In this document: piece by piece, positions 35,220 through 45,170 of the stretch
Position numbering within the stretch: position 1 is the first letter of the stretch
How the letters are laid out: each line of letters opens with the position of its first letter
Assembly (NCBI RefSeq): GCF_046736045.1
Contig: NZ_CP177134.1
Coordinates: 1,550,001-1,614,000, forward strand
DNA: 64,000 bases
Direction of reading: 5' to 3'
From: Leptospira_A sp046736045
GTDB taxonomy: Bacteria; Spirochaetota; Leptospiria; Leptospirales; Leptospiraceae
The notes under the pieces: generated by a model
Told to the model about the DNA's origin: nothing
The model's input: the letters and a program-made list of their open reading frames with translations, nothing else
The model's database searches: none
Translations under genes and position numbers: made by a program

Positions 35220-35657
35220 TTAATCTTTACGAATGAAAATCGCCATTTCCGCAGAAAGAATCGGATCTTCCGAAGCATCATAGATTGTCGTTTTAAAAGT
35301 AACAATCTCCGCTCTTCCTACTTTTACGTCCGAAATTTCGGATTGAGCCGAAACTTTTCCCGGATAAAGAATTTTATGATATGTGTACTCTTCTTTTAAG
35401 TGAAGGATTTTGGAAAGGTCGATTCCAAGTTCAGCCATATCATTCCAGATTTTCGGGTATCCCCAAAATTGGATCACAGTCGGGAAAGTAGGCGGTGCGG
35501 GAGTGTCCGTATAACCGGCCTTTTTCGCTTCTTCCAAATCGAAGTAAATCGGGTTTTTTTCGCCTATCGCGAGACAAAATTCTTTGATTTTGCCCCGTTC
35601 CACAGTAAATTCAAAACGATCTAGTTTTTTACCAACTATATCTTTGCTAATAGCCAT
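35220..35657 (-). CDS. MaoC N-terminal-type dehydratase partner subunit
   Basis: The 145 aa hot-dog protein matches FAS1-like dehydratase/MaoC_N domains: FTVERGKIKEFCLAIGEKNP and APPTFPTVIQFWG. It lacks the Asp-x4-His pattern of its neighbour, so it is probably the substrate-binding partner in a heterodimer. AAGGAG lies 10 nt before the ATG. Second gene of a three-gene run (hydrolase, MaoC_N, MaoC) with short gaps of 14 and about 17 nt. Confidence 0.85.
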   Translation of the reverse strand: MAISKDIVGKKLDRFEFTVERGKIKEFCLAIGEKNPIYFDLEEAKKAGYTDTPAPPTFPTVIQFWGYPKIWNDMAELGIDLSKILHLKEEYTYHKILYPGKVSAQSEISDVKVGRAEIVTFKTTIYDASEDPILSAEMAIFIRKD

Positions 35658-35671
35658 CGGCTTATTTCTCC

Positions 35672-36538
35672 TTAGTGTTTGTCAATCCATGCAACTAACT
35701 CTTTAAAGACGAGTGCCCGCTCTTTAGGAGTTTCGTTCATGGACTCGTGGTATAATCCATCAAATAATTTCAATGTTTTGTCTTTTGAGGAAACTTTTTC
35801 AAATGCTTCGGTTGTTCCCGAGTAAACCGCAATCTGATCTTCTTTTCCATGAAACATATAAATCGGAACCGTTATTTTTTCCGCTGATTCCAAGGCCAAA
35901 GTGTATGCATTGAGTAAAAAATCACCCAAGTAAGTGGATATATTTCCATGAACCAAAGGATCATTCACATAAGCTGTCACAACATCCTTGTCATGTGAAA
36001 TCATATTCACATCAAGCCCTGCGGGAATTGTGAGTGTTGGTAAAAGTTTTGCTAAAAACCCGCCGGCCGCTTTTTTCACATCCATTACAAAGTCGGTTTG
36101 AACTTTGATGGCAAGTGCACTTACGATAAGGCCGTCGAGGTCTTCCTGGTTGTTGTCCGTTCCGGTGTAGAGAAAACTGATTACAGCTCCCATGGAATGA
36201 CCGAGCAAGGTTACTTTTTTTACGCCTTCTTTTTGTTTGGCGATACCGATCAGTTGTTTTAAGTCTGCAAAAAAATCAGTGTAATGGTCTACAACACCTC
36301 TTCTTCCGTCGGAACGTCCGTGTCCCCTAGCATCAATTAAATAAACAACATATCCTTTTTCTGCAATTGCATCCAATAAGTTAGTATAGCGACCACCATG
36401 TTCCCCAAATCCGTGGTGAACCACGAGCACTCTTTTGGCTCCGCTTTTTGGTCGAAAGACCTGGTAATAAATTTTACCACCGTCCTTATTATTGAATGTG
36501 GACTCCTCGCGGGAGTAGGCTTGTTCCCATATACTCAT
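35672..36538 (-). CDS. alpha/beta hydrolase, monoacylglycerol lipase-like
   Basis: The 288 aa protein has the lysophospholipase/monoglyceride lipase pattern: oxyanion HHGFGEHGGRY, nucleophile Ser115 in GHSMGA, Asp234 in HGKEDQI and His264 in GLYHESMNE. No signal peptide, so it acts in the cytoplasm. It likely releases fatty acids from monoacylglycerols or lysolipids. It is the first gene of the run that continues with the two MaoC-type subunits, which suggests linked acyl-chain metabolism. Confidence 0.88.
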   Translation of the reverse strand: MSIWEQAYSREESTFNNKDGGKIYYQVFRPKSGAKRVLVVHHGFGEHGGRYTNLLDAIAEKGYVVYLIDARGHGRSDGRRGVVDHYTDFFADLKQLIGIAKQKEGVKKVTLLGHSMGAVISFLYTGTDNNQEDLDGLIVSALAIKVQTDFVMDVKKAAGGFLAKLLPTLTIPAGLDVNMISHDKDVVTAYVNDPLVHGNISTYLGDFLLNAYTLALESAEKITVPIYMFHGKEDQIAVYSGTTEAFEKVSSKDKTLKLFDGLYHESMNETPKERALVFKELVAWIDKH

Positions 36539-36683
36539 AGTATGCTAAATTCGCGGTGGGAAAGGTAAAAAGAAAGAACTTTTCATGGCACCCGCAGTCG
36601 ATATATTGTATATTTGTGGTAAATAAAAGGAAAGGAACGGTCTTTGATTGTTGTATCCTTTAGAAGCGCTCCTTTGTAAGCTT

Positions 36684-39600
36684 ATGTCGCATTTGAAATT
36701 ATTCTTTCTATTTTTATCTCTCATTTCATTTTTCTCTTTCGGGGCTTGCATTCCAAAGTTGGAAAAAAGCATCTTGGAAGCCTTCAGTCTTCTAAGGGCA
36801 CAGGGGAAAACTTCCAACACTCCCAGGATCTTTGTAGTGGTGCATGGATTATCGGGAAAAGGTTTTGTCCTTTCCCTCAATGGTTCCCAGAATCTTGCCG
36901 TCTCCAAAGACGGGGAAATTTTTTTTGAAGAGTCGATTCCTTCCGGCACTCGTTATTCCGTTACTATAAAAACGCAACCCAGTTCACCGATCCAAAACTG
37001 TTCCGTGTCAGGCGGAGAAGGTACGATGGGTGCAAGCGATATAAAATCCATCAATGTAAACTGTGATACCGATAAATATACGTTAGGTGGAACGATCGCT
37101 GGACTTTTGGGAGCAACCGGAGTTACTTTGACAAATAACGGAACCGATGTAGGAACGATTACAAATCCGTCGGGTAGTTTCGCTTTTCCGAATCATACTT
37201 ATACGGAAGGGGAGGCGTATTCCGTTGTCATCACCTCTCAACCGTTGCATCCCACTCAAACTTGCGCATTAGCAGGAGGCTCGGGGAATTTTGCTACGAC
37301 GAATGTCACATCTCTTTCTGTTAGTTGTGGTGCTGCGACTTCTTACGGGGTGGCCTTAAATGTAACCGGTCTTGCTTCCGGCACTCTGACTGTTCAGAAC
37401 CAAGGATCTCCTTTGGCAATCACTTCCAACGGAACTCATTATTTCCCGAGTGATTTTGCAAATGGTTCCGCTTATTCACTCTCCATTTCTTCCCAACCCG
37501 CTTTGCATACTTGCGTATTGACCGGTACTGTCAGCGGAACGATTGCCGGTGCGAATGTGATTGCGAATGTGAATTGTTTCAGTGTTCTTGCACAAACTCC
37601 TGCCAACCTCTCCGCTTTGTTGCCGAATCAAACAGTGCGATTGCAATTTTCGGAAGCAGTGAATGTGGGTAGTTGTCCTATCTCTGCGGCAGTTATGCCG
37701 AGGGCAGATGCAGGTGCGGTTCAGTACTCCGTCACAACTACCAATATCACGGATGATACTTTGATTTTGTCTCCCGGTGTCAGTACCTGGACTCCCGGAT
37801 CCAAGATTGTCCCTTTGAATTGTATCAGCGTAGGCGGAAATAGCCTCGCCAATGCATCGACAAGTTTTCGTTATACGGTGCCATCTGCACTTCGTTATGT
37901 TTCCACTGCGGGGAACGATTCCAATACGGGGCAATCCGTTTCCGATCCGTTTTTAACCATTCACAAAGCGATAGATGATCTCGTGATTTCCCCTTGTTTT
38001 GCAACCAAGGATTGTGTTGTGCTTGTGGAAGACGGAACCTATGAAGCAACGGACGTTCCTCTATCTAAAAATTATATTCTCGTCCGAGATGGTGTTTCTC
38101 TTTTTGGGGGTTATACTGCCGGAACGGGTTTTGCCACAAGAAACCCTTCCGCAAAATTGACGATTCTTCGAAACTCAACACCTAATGCCGGTGTGTGTGC
38201 TTCTGCTGTGATCGGTGTAAATCCTTGTACAACCGTTTGGATTGACAATACGATTTCCAACAAAACCGTAATCGACGGTTTTCGTATGATCGGAGCATCT
38301 CTTGCAGCTACTGCCGATTCAGCCGCAATGCATATACTGGGAGGAAATCCTATTGTTTCCAATAATTTATTGGAAGGCGGTACGGGCAATGCGGTGGCGG
38401 GATTGTCTCTGGTGAACTTCGGAGGCGCCAGTCTTGCCGATCCGAATGCGGGACTCATCGTCTTAAATTCCATTTTCGGAGGATCTTGTTTGCCTAATAG
38501 TTGTAATACGGCGGGAATTTATTATAACAATACCGCTAGTACTACCTATCCCATCTTGCAGTACAATCAGGCTTTGGGGGGCAGTTGCAGTACTCCTAGT
38601 TGCATCAGTTATGGAATGTATGCAACTTCCACTTCTTCTCCCGACTTTACATTGATCAGATACAATGTTTTTTCGGGGGGAACTGTTACTGCGGGAACCG
38701 CCGGGTCTCTCAGTGTCGGTCTTTATTTACAACAGTCCATAGGCGGCGTTTTAGTGGGAAATTACATTCTCGGCGGTTCTGCAAATACAACGAAAGGAAT
38801 TCATTTTGCTGCTGGTATGGGTCTTACCATCGGAGACAATACCACCAAACAAGGAAATGTGATTTTAGGTGGAAGTGGAGTTTTGTTTTCTTACGGAATT
38901 TATCTGACGGGCGGAGGAAATGCTTATTATAATACAGTTTCCGGGGGAAGTGTGAATAACACGGCAGGAACTGCTACCGGTTTCGGAATCTATTCACAAG
39001 CAGGTTCATTCGATATGTTTGGAAATACGGTCAGTGCGGGAACTTCCACTGCTGATTCGGCAGGTTTTTCCGCCAGCTATGGAGTTTATCTGAGCAATGG
39101 AACTGCCGCTTCCAAGTTTCAACAGAATCGGATTTTCGGAGGAGTGAGCAGAAACTTAGGTTCAAATAACGCCTATTCGGTGGGATTGCAGGTTTTTTCC
39201 GGTTCTACTTTTTCCATCCACAACAATTTTATAGACGGAGGCACAAGCATTTCGGCGACAGGGACTGCTGTTTCCGAAGGAATGACGTTAGACGGGAACA
39301 ATGCGGTCACACAGGTTTATAATAATACAATTTCATCCGGTACCACATCTTCACCCATACTTACCAGCGAATCCATCGGTTTGAACTTAAAAGGGATCAC
39401 CAATGCAACGGATATTCAGAACAATATATTTATGACGGAATCTTTGGTCAACGTGAGATATTGCGTCAAATACGCGTCAGGCTCTCCGTTATTTAGATTC
39501 GATCGAAACGTAATGCACAATTGTCCCGTATTGTTTTACAATGGAAATACCGTCGAGAGTTTCGATACGATTTGCGGTAGTGGTTATCCTGCTGTCGGTG

Positions 39601-39827
39601 GTTGTCCGGCCAATCACCTAAGTGGTATTTCTTCCACAGGAAACCTTTCCCAGGATCCTAAGTTCATTTCCAATTTCGGTATCAATAAAAATTGGATATT
39701 CACCGTGAATTCTCCATGCCAAACAACTCAGATCGGGGTAGGAGGATCGACGATCGACTTTTTCGGAACGGCAAGAACGGCACCAAACAGCGCAGGCGCT
39801 TTGGAATATGACGGAGTTTGTTTGTGA
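36684..39827 (+). CDS. large surface lipoprotein with beta-helix repeats
   Basis: I start at the ATG at 36684, which gives a lipoprotein signal with FGAC (Cys22); a TTG at 36648 is 12 codons earlier. The protein has about 1047 aa. Residues about 35-300 form three modules of 85-90 residues, each ending in NVNC or SVSC. An Ig-like segment (TPANLSALLPNQTVRLQFSE) follows near 305-400. From about 410 on are right-handed beta-helix repeats rich in Gly, Asn and Ser (YNNTIS, GNYILGG), preceded by YVSTAGNDSNTG as in DUF1565-type proteins. Inferred to be a surface-exposed adhesin or carbohydrate-binding protein. A degenerate copy of its 3' end lies downstream. Confidence 0.85.
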   Translation: MSHLKLFFLFLSLISFFSFGACIPKLEKSILEAFSLLRAQGKTSNTPRIFVVVHGLSGKGFVLSLNGSQNLAVSKDGEIFFEESIPSGTRYSVTIKTQPSSPIQNCSVSGGEGTMGASDIKSINVNCDTDKYTLGGTIAGLLGATGVTLTNNGTDVGTITNPSGSFAFPNHTYTEGEAYSVVITSQPLHPTQTCALAGGSGNFATTNVTSLSVSCGAATSYGVALNVTGLASGTLTVQNQGSPLAITSNGTHYFPSDFANGSAYSLSISSQPALHTCVLTGTVSGTIAGANVIANVNCFSVLAQTPANLSALLPNQTVRLQFSEAVNVGSCPISAAVMPRADAGAVQYSVTTTNITDDTLILSPGVSTWTPGSKIVPLNCISVGGNSLANASTSFRYTVPSALRYVSTAGNDSNTGQSVSDPFLTIHKAIDDLVISPCFATKDCVVLVEDGTYEATDVPLSKNYILVRDGVSLFGGYTAGTGFATRNPSAKLTILRNSTPNAGVCASAVIGVNPCTTVWIDNTISNKTVIDGFRMIGASLAATADSAAMHILGGNPIVSNNLLEGGTGNAVAGLSLVNFGGASLADPNAGLIVLNSIFGGSCLPNSCNTAGIYYNNTASTTYPILQYNQALGGSCSTPSCISYGMYATSTSSPDFTLIRYNVFSGGTVTAGTAGSLSVGLYLQQSIGGVLVGNYILGGSANTTKGIHFAAGMGLTIGDNTTKQGNVILGGSGVLFSYGIYLTGGGNAYYNTVSGGSVNNTAGTATGFGIYSQAGSFDMFGNTVSAGTSTADSAGFSASYGVYLSNGTAASKFQQNRIFGGVSRNLGSNNAYSVGLQVFSGSTFSIHNNFIDGGTSISATGTAVSEGMTLDGNNAVTQVYNNTISSGTTSSPILTSESIGLNLKGITNATDIQNNIFMTESLVNVRYCVKYASGSPLFRFDRNVMHNCPVLFYNGNTVESFDTICGSGYPAVGGCPANHLSGISSTGNLSQDPKFISNFGINKNWIFTVNSPCQTTQIGVGGSTIDFFGTARTAPNSAGALEYDGVCL

Positions 39828-40162
39828 TTTAATTTAACAGCTGAAAGTTTGCCTGTTCTCGCAAAAAAGAAAGATTCCCCAAACAATCATTTATGTTTTT
39901 TTAGATATATTTTCACGGATTCCGCCGAACTTATGTATGCGGAGACAAAATACAGTTTCCGAAATTTAAGCTTTTTCCAAACCTTTAGGAGACCTTCTTT
40001 GTTTCCTCCTTCCTACTGTATCTTTGCGACTTGAATGGCAGTTCCGGTTTTAGGATACGGTAGGAGGATCTCTTCTTTATGATTCGTTGCCTCGAATGTG
40101 ACGGAGTTTGCCATTAGTTTTCGAATTTCCTCCCCAGACAATTTCCAAATCCTTGTTCTTGG
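39828..40162. other. 335-bp gap holding a degenerate gene remnant
   Basis: No intact gene is convincing here; a 61-codon frame at 39849 lacks support. The right part contains a remnant of the 3' end of the preceding surface lipoprotein gene. The promoter of the sulfatase-fold gene should lie at the right end, but no consensus was recognised. Confidence 0.45.
40059..40113 (+). pseudogene. degenerate copy of the 3' end of the beta-helix lipoprotein gene
   Basis: GGTAGGAGGATC (40059-40070) is identical to 39737-39748 in the gene, and GAATGTGACGGAGTTTG (40094-40110) differs by one base from 39804-39820. The distance between the blocks is 23 nt here and 55 nt in the gene. The frame reads CLECDGVCH-stop against ALEYDGVCL-stop in the gene. 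This suggests an ancient tandem copy of which only an eroded 3' end is left. Confidence 0.6.
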
Positions 40163-42484
40163 ATGTCTTTTTTATCCTCACAAATCTTTTCCCGATCACT
40201 AAGTTCGATTTTGGTAGTTTTACTTTCTTTTGCTTTGGGATTTTGTTCGGAACAAAAAAACGGTGAAGGTATCGCATACGATTTAACCCGTTTGTTATCG
40301 TCGCCAGGCACGAAGGTGGAGGGAAAATTTCCCGACAAAGATCCTCTTCCTTATCATTGGAAAAAAAATCCGGGAAGACATTCTAATTTGCCCACCAGCA
40401 GAAAATGGGAAAACACACAGATCACTTTCAATACTGACAAAACATTATTTATCAATCATTCTTTGGATGCCATATACTTTCCACCAAACTCAAGTTATTC
40501 GTTTGAAATCCAAAAGGGGAGTTACGATTTTAAATCGCTGGCAGGAATTCTCGGAGAAACGTTTCATTCCGCAGGTTTGCAAGGAACCTTGACGATTGAA
40601 GCGGATGGAAAAAAAGTTCAATCCTTTGTTTTGGGGGATAACAACCGGGAAAACTGGAAGCCGATCGAAGTTCAGGTTGTAAACGATACAAATCTCAAAT
40701 TGATTTGGAAATCAGACAACGCCCATCTTTATCTGGCAGAGCCCATTCTTTATTCTCAAAGCCAACCGCAAAAATCAAATGTGATTTTGATTGTACTGGA
40801 TTCCGCCAGAAAGGATTTTTTCGGGTCATACGGATTTCCTTATCCTATTACACCTAATATGGATCAGTTGGCAAGAGAATCGGTATTTTTTGAAAATCCG
40901 TTTTCAAATGGAAATTGGACCAAACCTTCCATGATGTCCTTTTTTCATTCGGAATATTCATCCAATCTGGGCCTTGGCAATTCCTGGTTTACCACCAAAC
41001 CTTACCAAAGAAAGGTTTATTACGGAAAAAAAAGAAATAATATAACAAATGTTCTAAGAGAAAACGGATATTATACCAAAACCGTAATGAATAACGTTTT
41101 CTTTTTGGATTATACGACCGTTGGAATTGATTTGGGATTTCACAATTCCTTTCAGGTAGGTATGGATATTCTGGATACGCCTGCGCTTACGGACCATGCG
41201 ATTTCTTTCGTCGGAGAAATGGGCAAAAAACCTTTTTTCCTTCATTTCAATTTGAATACTCCTCATGCTTCCTATTCTCCTCCTGCGGAAGATATGGCAG
41301 TGATTAAAAAAATGATTCCTCCCGAAGTATTTTATAAATTCGAATCACCTGTTCAGCGTTATATTGGTGAGATGCATTATACCGATCGTGAAGTGGGTCG
41401 TTTGTTACAATCCCTCAAAGAAAAAAATCTCTATGATGACAGTTTGATTATTATTACGGGAGATCATGGAGAATTATTCAGTCCTCATCATGATTATAGT
41501 TATCATTTTATTATGAAAACCCGCTTTGGTCACGGAGAGACACATTACGATGAGGAAATAGGTGTGCCTTACTTTATCAAACTTCCGAAATCGGCGGAAA
41601 AAAAAGTAGAGAACCGTAAAATTCCAGGACAGTCTTCCTTGGTATCTTTGGTTCCTACGGTTCTGGGATTATTGAATATAACATTCGATCCCAAACAATT
41701 CAAAGGAGTAGACTATTCTTCTTTTATATTCGGGAATTCGGAAAACCCGAAAGAAAAAAACATCTACACGGAAGGAAGGATGTCCGAGTCTTTGCGCACG
41801 GAAGAGTACAAATATATCAGAAGGTATCCCGGTTTTACGTCGGTTAGGCGGACTTTTGACGGAGAGCCGCATACGATGGCGGAAGAATTGTATGATCTGA
41901 AAAAAGATCCCGAAGAAAGAGTCAATCTTTCCCAAGATCCGCAGCCTGATTCGCTGGCATTACTTTCCAAAGCACGCATAGCTTTCCAGGCAGGTCATTT
42001 TTTAAATAGAAACAAAATCCACATTCAATTGCCTTCTTGTCCCAAAGACAAAGGCATTTGCAATGACAGCGGAAGTTTGCAAGTGCAAGGGTCGATCTAT
42101 GATTGGATCGTACCGAAAGACACTCGGATTCTGTCGACTTCCGCAAAACAAATCCAGTACCAAACGAATGTAAGTCAAAGCCCGGAAGAACTGGTATTTT
42201 TTACAGTAAACCCGGAATTGGAAGCAGACTTCCGGTTGTACCGAAATGGCGCCCCGATTTCTTACCGGGTGGGTCGTTGGGGATTGGAATTTGTATGGGC
42301 GAACCCGCAGCTTCTTAAAAATTTATTAACTTCGGACAGAGAGCCTTCCGGTTGGGGTAAGTCGGGTTTACCTTGGATCTATAATGATGCAAGCTTCAGC
42401 GGGGACTCCGAATCGACTGCGCAAAGAGAGATGGGCCGGGAAGTGAAAAAAATTCTAGAGACATGGGGTTACATTCATGAATAA
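40163..42484 (+). CDS. sulfatase/alkaline-phosphatase superfamily lipoprotein
   Basis: The 773 aa protein has a lipoprotein signal (GFC, Cys28), an N-terminal beta domain (about 80-200) and a sulfatase-fold domain from 204. Metal ligands appear in ILIVLDSARKD (Asp213) and TGDHGEL. The usual sulfatase motif C/S-x-P-x-R is replaced by TKPSM at Thr253, so no formylglycine can form. Thr is the nucleophile in LtaS and phosphoethanolamine transferases of the same superfamily, which makes a phosphotransferase or phosphodiesterase role plausible. A C-terminal part (about 610-770) is not recognised. Confidence 0.82.
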   Translation: MSFLSSQIFSRSLSSILVVLLSFALGFCSEQKNGEGIAYDLTRLLSSPGTKVEGKFPDKDPLPYHWKKNPGRHSNLPTSRKWENTQITFNTDKTLFINHSLDAIYFPPNSSYSFEIQKGSYDFKSLAGILGETFHSAGLQGTLTIEADGKKVQSFVLGDNNRENWKPIEVQVVNDTNLKLIWKSDNAHLYLAEPILYSQSQPQKSNVILIVLDSARKDFFGSYGFPYPITPNMDQLARESVFFENPFSNGNWTKPSMMSFFHSEYSSNLGLGNSWFTTKPYQRKVYYGKKRNNITNVLRENGYYTKTVMNNVFFLDYTTVGIDLGFHNSFQVGMDILDTPALTDHAISFVGEMGKKPFFLHFNLNTPHASYSPPAEDMAVIKKMIPPEVFYKFESPVQRYIGEMHYTDREVGRLLQSLKEKNLYDDSLIIITGDHGELFSPHHDYSYHFIMKTRFGHGETHYDEEIGVPYFIKLPKSAEKKVENRKIPGQSSLVSLVPTVLGLLNITFDPKQFKGVDYSSFIFGNSENPKEKNIYTEGRMSESLRTEEYKYIRRYPGFTSVRRTFDGEPHTMAEELYDLKKDPEERVNLSQDPQPDSLALLSKARIAFQAGHFLNRNKIHIQLPSCPKDKGICNDSGSLQVQGSIYDWIVPKDTRILSTSAKQIQYQTNVSQSPEELVFFTVNPELEADFRLYRNGAPISYRVGRWGLEFVWANPQLLKNLLTSDREPSGWGKSGLPWIYNDASFSGDSESTAQREMGREVKKILETWGYIHE

Positions 42485-42535
42485 AAAATGCTAGAAAACC
42501 TTCCCTGTTTCGTACATTCTATCTAGACACAAGAT

Positions 42536-43804
42536 ATGAAATCATCATTTATTCCCCCATCTTTTGAACTACCTTTGGCTTGGACTCTCGATTTAGGTTT
42601 TCCTGTCATTACAAAGTTGATGTTTAATTTGGACGGCATTGAAATCAGTCGTGAAGATGAAAAACAACTCCAGGGTCTTCGCAAAAAAAGATTCATCTAT
42701 CTCTCCAACCACCCTTCCGATATTGAACCTGCGGTTGCTTATTATCTTGCGAACAAAATAGGAACCCGTTTTCACTATATGGCTTCCCGAAATATATTCA
42801 ATTGGGGATTCGGGATTGTCGGAGAAGTGATCAAAAGAGTTGGCGCCTTCTCTGTATTAGCTGGTGGTAGTGATCGGGATGCGATCAAAATGTCCCGCAA
42901 GATTTTAGCAGAACCGGAAGGCAAATTGGTTTTATATCCGGAAGGAATGCGCTCGGGAGAAAATGACAACCTGGTTCCTTTTATGCCCGGGATGGCACAA
43001 CTTGCTTTTTGGGGATTGGAAGATGCGTTAAAGAAAGATCCGACCGCCGATTTACTCATTCAACCCACATTTGTGAAATACGCGATCTCCGGATCAAGAG
43101 ATAGTATTTTAAACCAAGTCGAAACTTCATTGCAGCGGATTGAAAAAAAATTAAAAATTCATCCGGGAGGCAGAACTCTACTGCGTAGATTTCTGACTGT
43201 GGGGCGAGTTCTTTTGGAAGAAACCGAGTACGAGTTAGGTGTTGGGAAAGCTGATATCGAAGGAAAGGATTTTGATTACAGGTTGGGTCGTGCGCGTCAC
43301 ACTGCTTTGAACCAAGCTGCAGGTATTTTAAACGTAACCTTTCATGATACGGATCACGCCATCCAAAAGATCAGAGATCTATTTACCTCTTTGGATAGTA
43401 TCGAAGCAGGAAGTCCTCTTCCCAATACTCCTAAAAACCTGACGGATAAGGACGTTCAAAGAGCAAGGCAACTTGTAGATATGGCTTATACTTTCCTCAT
43501 TACAAAACCTAAAAGTCTGATTCAGTGGCCATCCGCCGAACGTTTGTTTGAATGGATTTACAGTTTTGAAAAACATATCTTCGGAAAAACGGAATTGAGA
43601 GCGAGCACAGCGCATGTTTTGCTTTCCCCTGCATTTTCCGTGAAACCTTTTTTCCGGGATTACCAATCCAACAAACGTGAAGGAATTGCTTCGATATTGA
43701 TTGAGATTCGAAAACAAATGGAAGCACTTGTGGAAAGGGGAAAATCGGTAACAGATCCGATCGTTCCGCCTTATTCCGTGGGATTGGATATCAACGTAAA
43801 TTAA
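42536..43804 (+). CDS. PlsC/GPAT-like acyltransferase
   Basis: A 422 aa protein with acyltransferase motifs HPSDIEP (His then Asp four residues on) and YPEGMRSGE. The C-terminal 230 residues extend well beyond a minimal PlsC, so it may be a glycerol-3-phosphate or wax-type acyltransferase; the acceptor is unknown. No membrane segment is strong, suggesting peripheral binding. It begins 51 nt after the sulfatase-fold gene and may share its transcript. Its stop overlaps the stop of the convergent OmpA gene within TTAA. Confidence 0.83.
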   Translation: MKSSFIPPSFELPLAWTLDLGFPVITKLMFNLDGIEISREDEKQLQGLRKKRFIYLSNHPSDIEPAVAYYLANKIGTRFHYMASRNIFNWGFGIVGEVIKRVGAFSVLAGGSDRDAIKMSRKILAEPEGKLVLYPEGMRSGENDNLVPFMPGMAQLAFWGLEDALKKDPTADLLIQPTFVKYAISGSRDSILNQVETSLQRIEKKLKIHPGGRTLLRRFLTVGRVLLEETEYELGVGKADIEGKDFDYRLGRARHTALNQAAGILNVTFHDTDHAIQKIRDLFTSLDSIEAGSPLPNTPKNLTDKDVQRARQLVDMAYTFLITKPKSLIQWPSAERLFEWIYSFEKHIFGKTELRASTAHVLLSPAFSVKPFFRDYQSNKREGIASILIEIRKQMEALVERGKSVTDPIVPPYSVGLDINVN

Positions 43805-45063
43805 TCAAGCACCAGAGTGATTTCCACTCTTCTGTTTTTTTTGCGGTTTTCTTCGGAGTCGTTGGGTGCCACGGGAATTTCGTCTCCGTATCCTTTGAAA
43901 GAAATATGATCTTCGTCCATTTTGTGATCTTCGACTAATTTGTGCAATACGGACTTGGCTCTTTCTTCAGAGAGTTTGAGGTTATAATCTTTTTTACCGA
44001 CATTGTCCGTGTGTCCTGCGACTCTTATTTCGCGATCAGGATGTTTTTTCAAAATCTCTGCAATTTTACGAACTGCTTCTTCCGCTTCCGGTTTCAATTT
44101 GGAATCGTTAAAATCAAATAAAATCGAATCGAGGGAAAAAGTAACTCCGTCTTCCGTAGTGCGGACGCTGATGGGAGAAGGATCTTCTTTCGCCGGATCA
44201 TCTTTTCCTTTTCCGGAATTTGTTTCTCCTCCTACGATCAAATCCTGTAATACATCATCTTTGAATTTTTCCTTTTCATTTGCGTTCAGACTTTTACGTG
44301 TTTGGTAAAGCCCGTGGATGTGAAAATTCGCTTCCTGTATGGTTCCGTCGGGGAGAACGAATGTGTATGATAATTTTACATCTTTGTATTCCGGAATTCC
44401 TTTCTCTGCGTTAAAAAATACAGTGCCTCTGGCAAATCCGAAAATCTTATTCGGTGCATTGTTTGTTTTATCTTTTTTCGATAAAGAGTCGTAATAGATC
44501 GGATAAGTGTAGGTGATTTTTTCCGCGACACCTTCCTTGTCTTCATAGGCCCATTTGGATTTTCCATGAAAATAATATTCCGGTTCGACAGCGATTTTGA
44601 TGCGTTCCCCTGGAAAATCGAAAGACTCTTCGGCAGGGATTTTCCATGTGTCTCCCGGACTAACAGGTGTTTCTGGGAAAGAAGGAAAACTTCTCAGATT
44701 GGGCATCACATATTCGTCAGCTACTTCGTATTTCCCGTTTCTGAAAATGGTAAAATTGGATTTAAAATCTTTATCCTTTCGGTAAGGCCCTTCCGTTTTC
44801 CCAAATCGAATATAGGTATTGAATAATGCGTCTACCTGGCAAGAGGTAGTGTCGCATTTTACTGTTTTGAGCAAGACTCTGTTTTTATCTTCTCTCGCTG
44901 CGGTTTGTTTGCCCAATCGGAATAGAACATCGTGGTATTCATTCAGTTCCAAAACCTGGTTTTGTTTCCATTTCCATTGGAGTAAAACAGAGGTACTTTC
45001 CACTGCAAAAAGATAAGGGGAATATAAAAATGAAATCAGTAGGAAAAAGAAGATTGGTTTCAC
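43801..45063 (-). CDS. OmpA-domain envelope protein
   Basis: The 420 aa protein has a signal peptide (1-20, YLFAVES), an N-terminal beta-rich domain (25-270), a short charged linker (GKGKDDPAKEDP) and a C-terminal OmpA-like domain (about 305-420). The latter has FDFNDSKLKPEAEE, GHTDNVGKKDYN, LSEERAKSV and NRRVEITLV with the Asp and Arg that bind diaminopimelate in peptidoglycan. It should anchor the outer membrane to the cell wall. Stops of this and the convergent acyltransferase gene overlap by two bases. Confidence 0.9.
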   Translation of the reverse strand: MKPIFFFLLISFLYSPYLFAVESTSVLLQWKWKQNQVLELNEYHDVLFRLGKQTAAREDKNRVLLKTVKCDTTSCQVDALFNTYIRFGKTEGPYRKDKDFKSNFTIFRNGKYEVADEYVMPNLRSFPSFPETPVSPGDTWKIPAEESFDFPGERIKIAVEPEYYFHGKSKWAYEDKEGVAEKITYTYPIYYDSLSKKDKTNNAPNKIFGFARGTVFFNAEKGIPEYKDVKLSYTFVLPDGTIQEANFHIHGLYQTRKSLNANEKEKFKDDVLQDLIVGGETNSGKGKDDPAKEDPSPISVRTTEDGVTFSLDSILFDFNDSKLKPEAEEAVRKIAEILKKHPDREIRVAGHTDNVGKKDYNLKLSEERAKSVLHKLVEDHKMDEDHISFKGYGDEIPVAPNDSEENRKKNRRVEITLVLD

Positions 45064-45170
45064 ATTCTTACCATCGGGGGAAATGAAAAAAAATAAATCC
45101 GTTCTGTAAAAAAACAGAATCTTTTTTACGATTGACTGGGAAGGATTTTTGGGGCATCTCCACTTTAACC

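Noticed and set aside
36545..36949. 134-codon minus-strand frame upstream of and inside the beta-helix gene
   Set aside because: It overlaps the start of a well-supported lipoprotein gene, has no domain, and its residues look like an antisense translation.
38600..38932. 110-codon plus-strand frame within the beta-helix gene
   Set aside because: It is an out-of-frame reading of the repeat-rich coding sequence.
37000..39800. CRISPR-like or tandem DNA repeats in the beta-helix region
   Set aside because: The repetition is at protein level (Gly/Asn turns) and the DNA units vary in length and sequence.
39849..40034. 61-codon frame in the gap after the beta-helix gene
   Set aside because: No ribosome site, no recognisable feature, and the surrounding DNA looks like eroded gene sequence.
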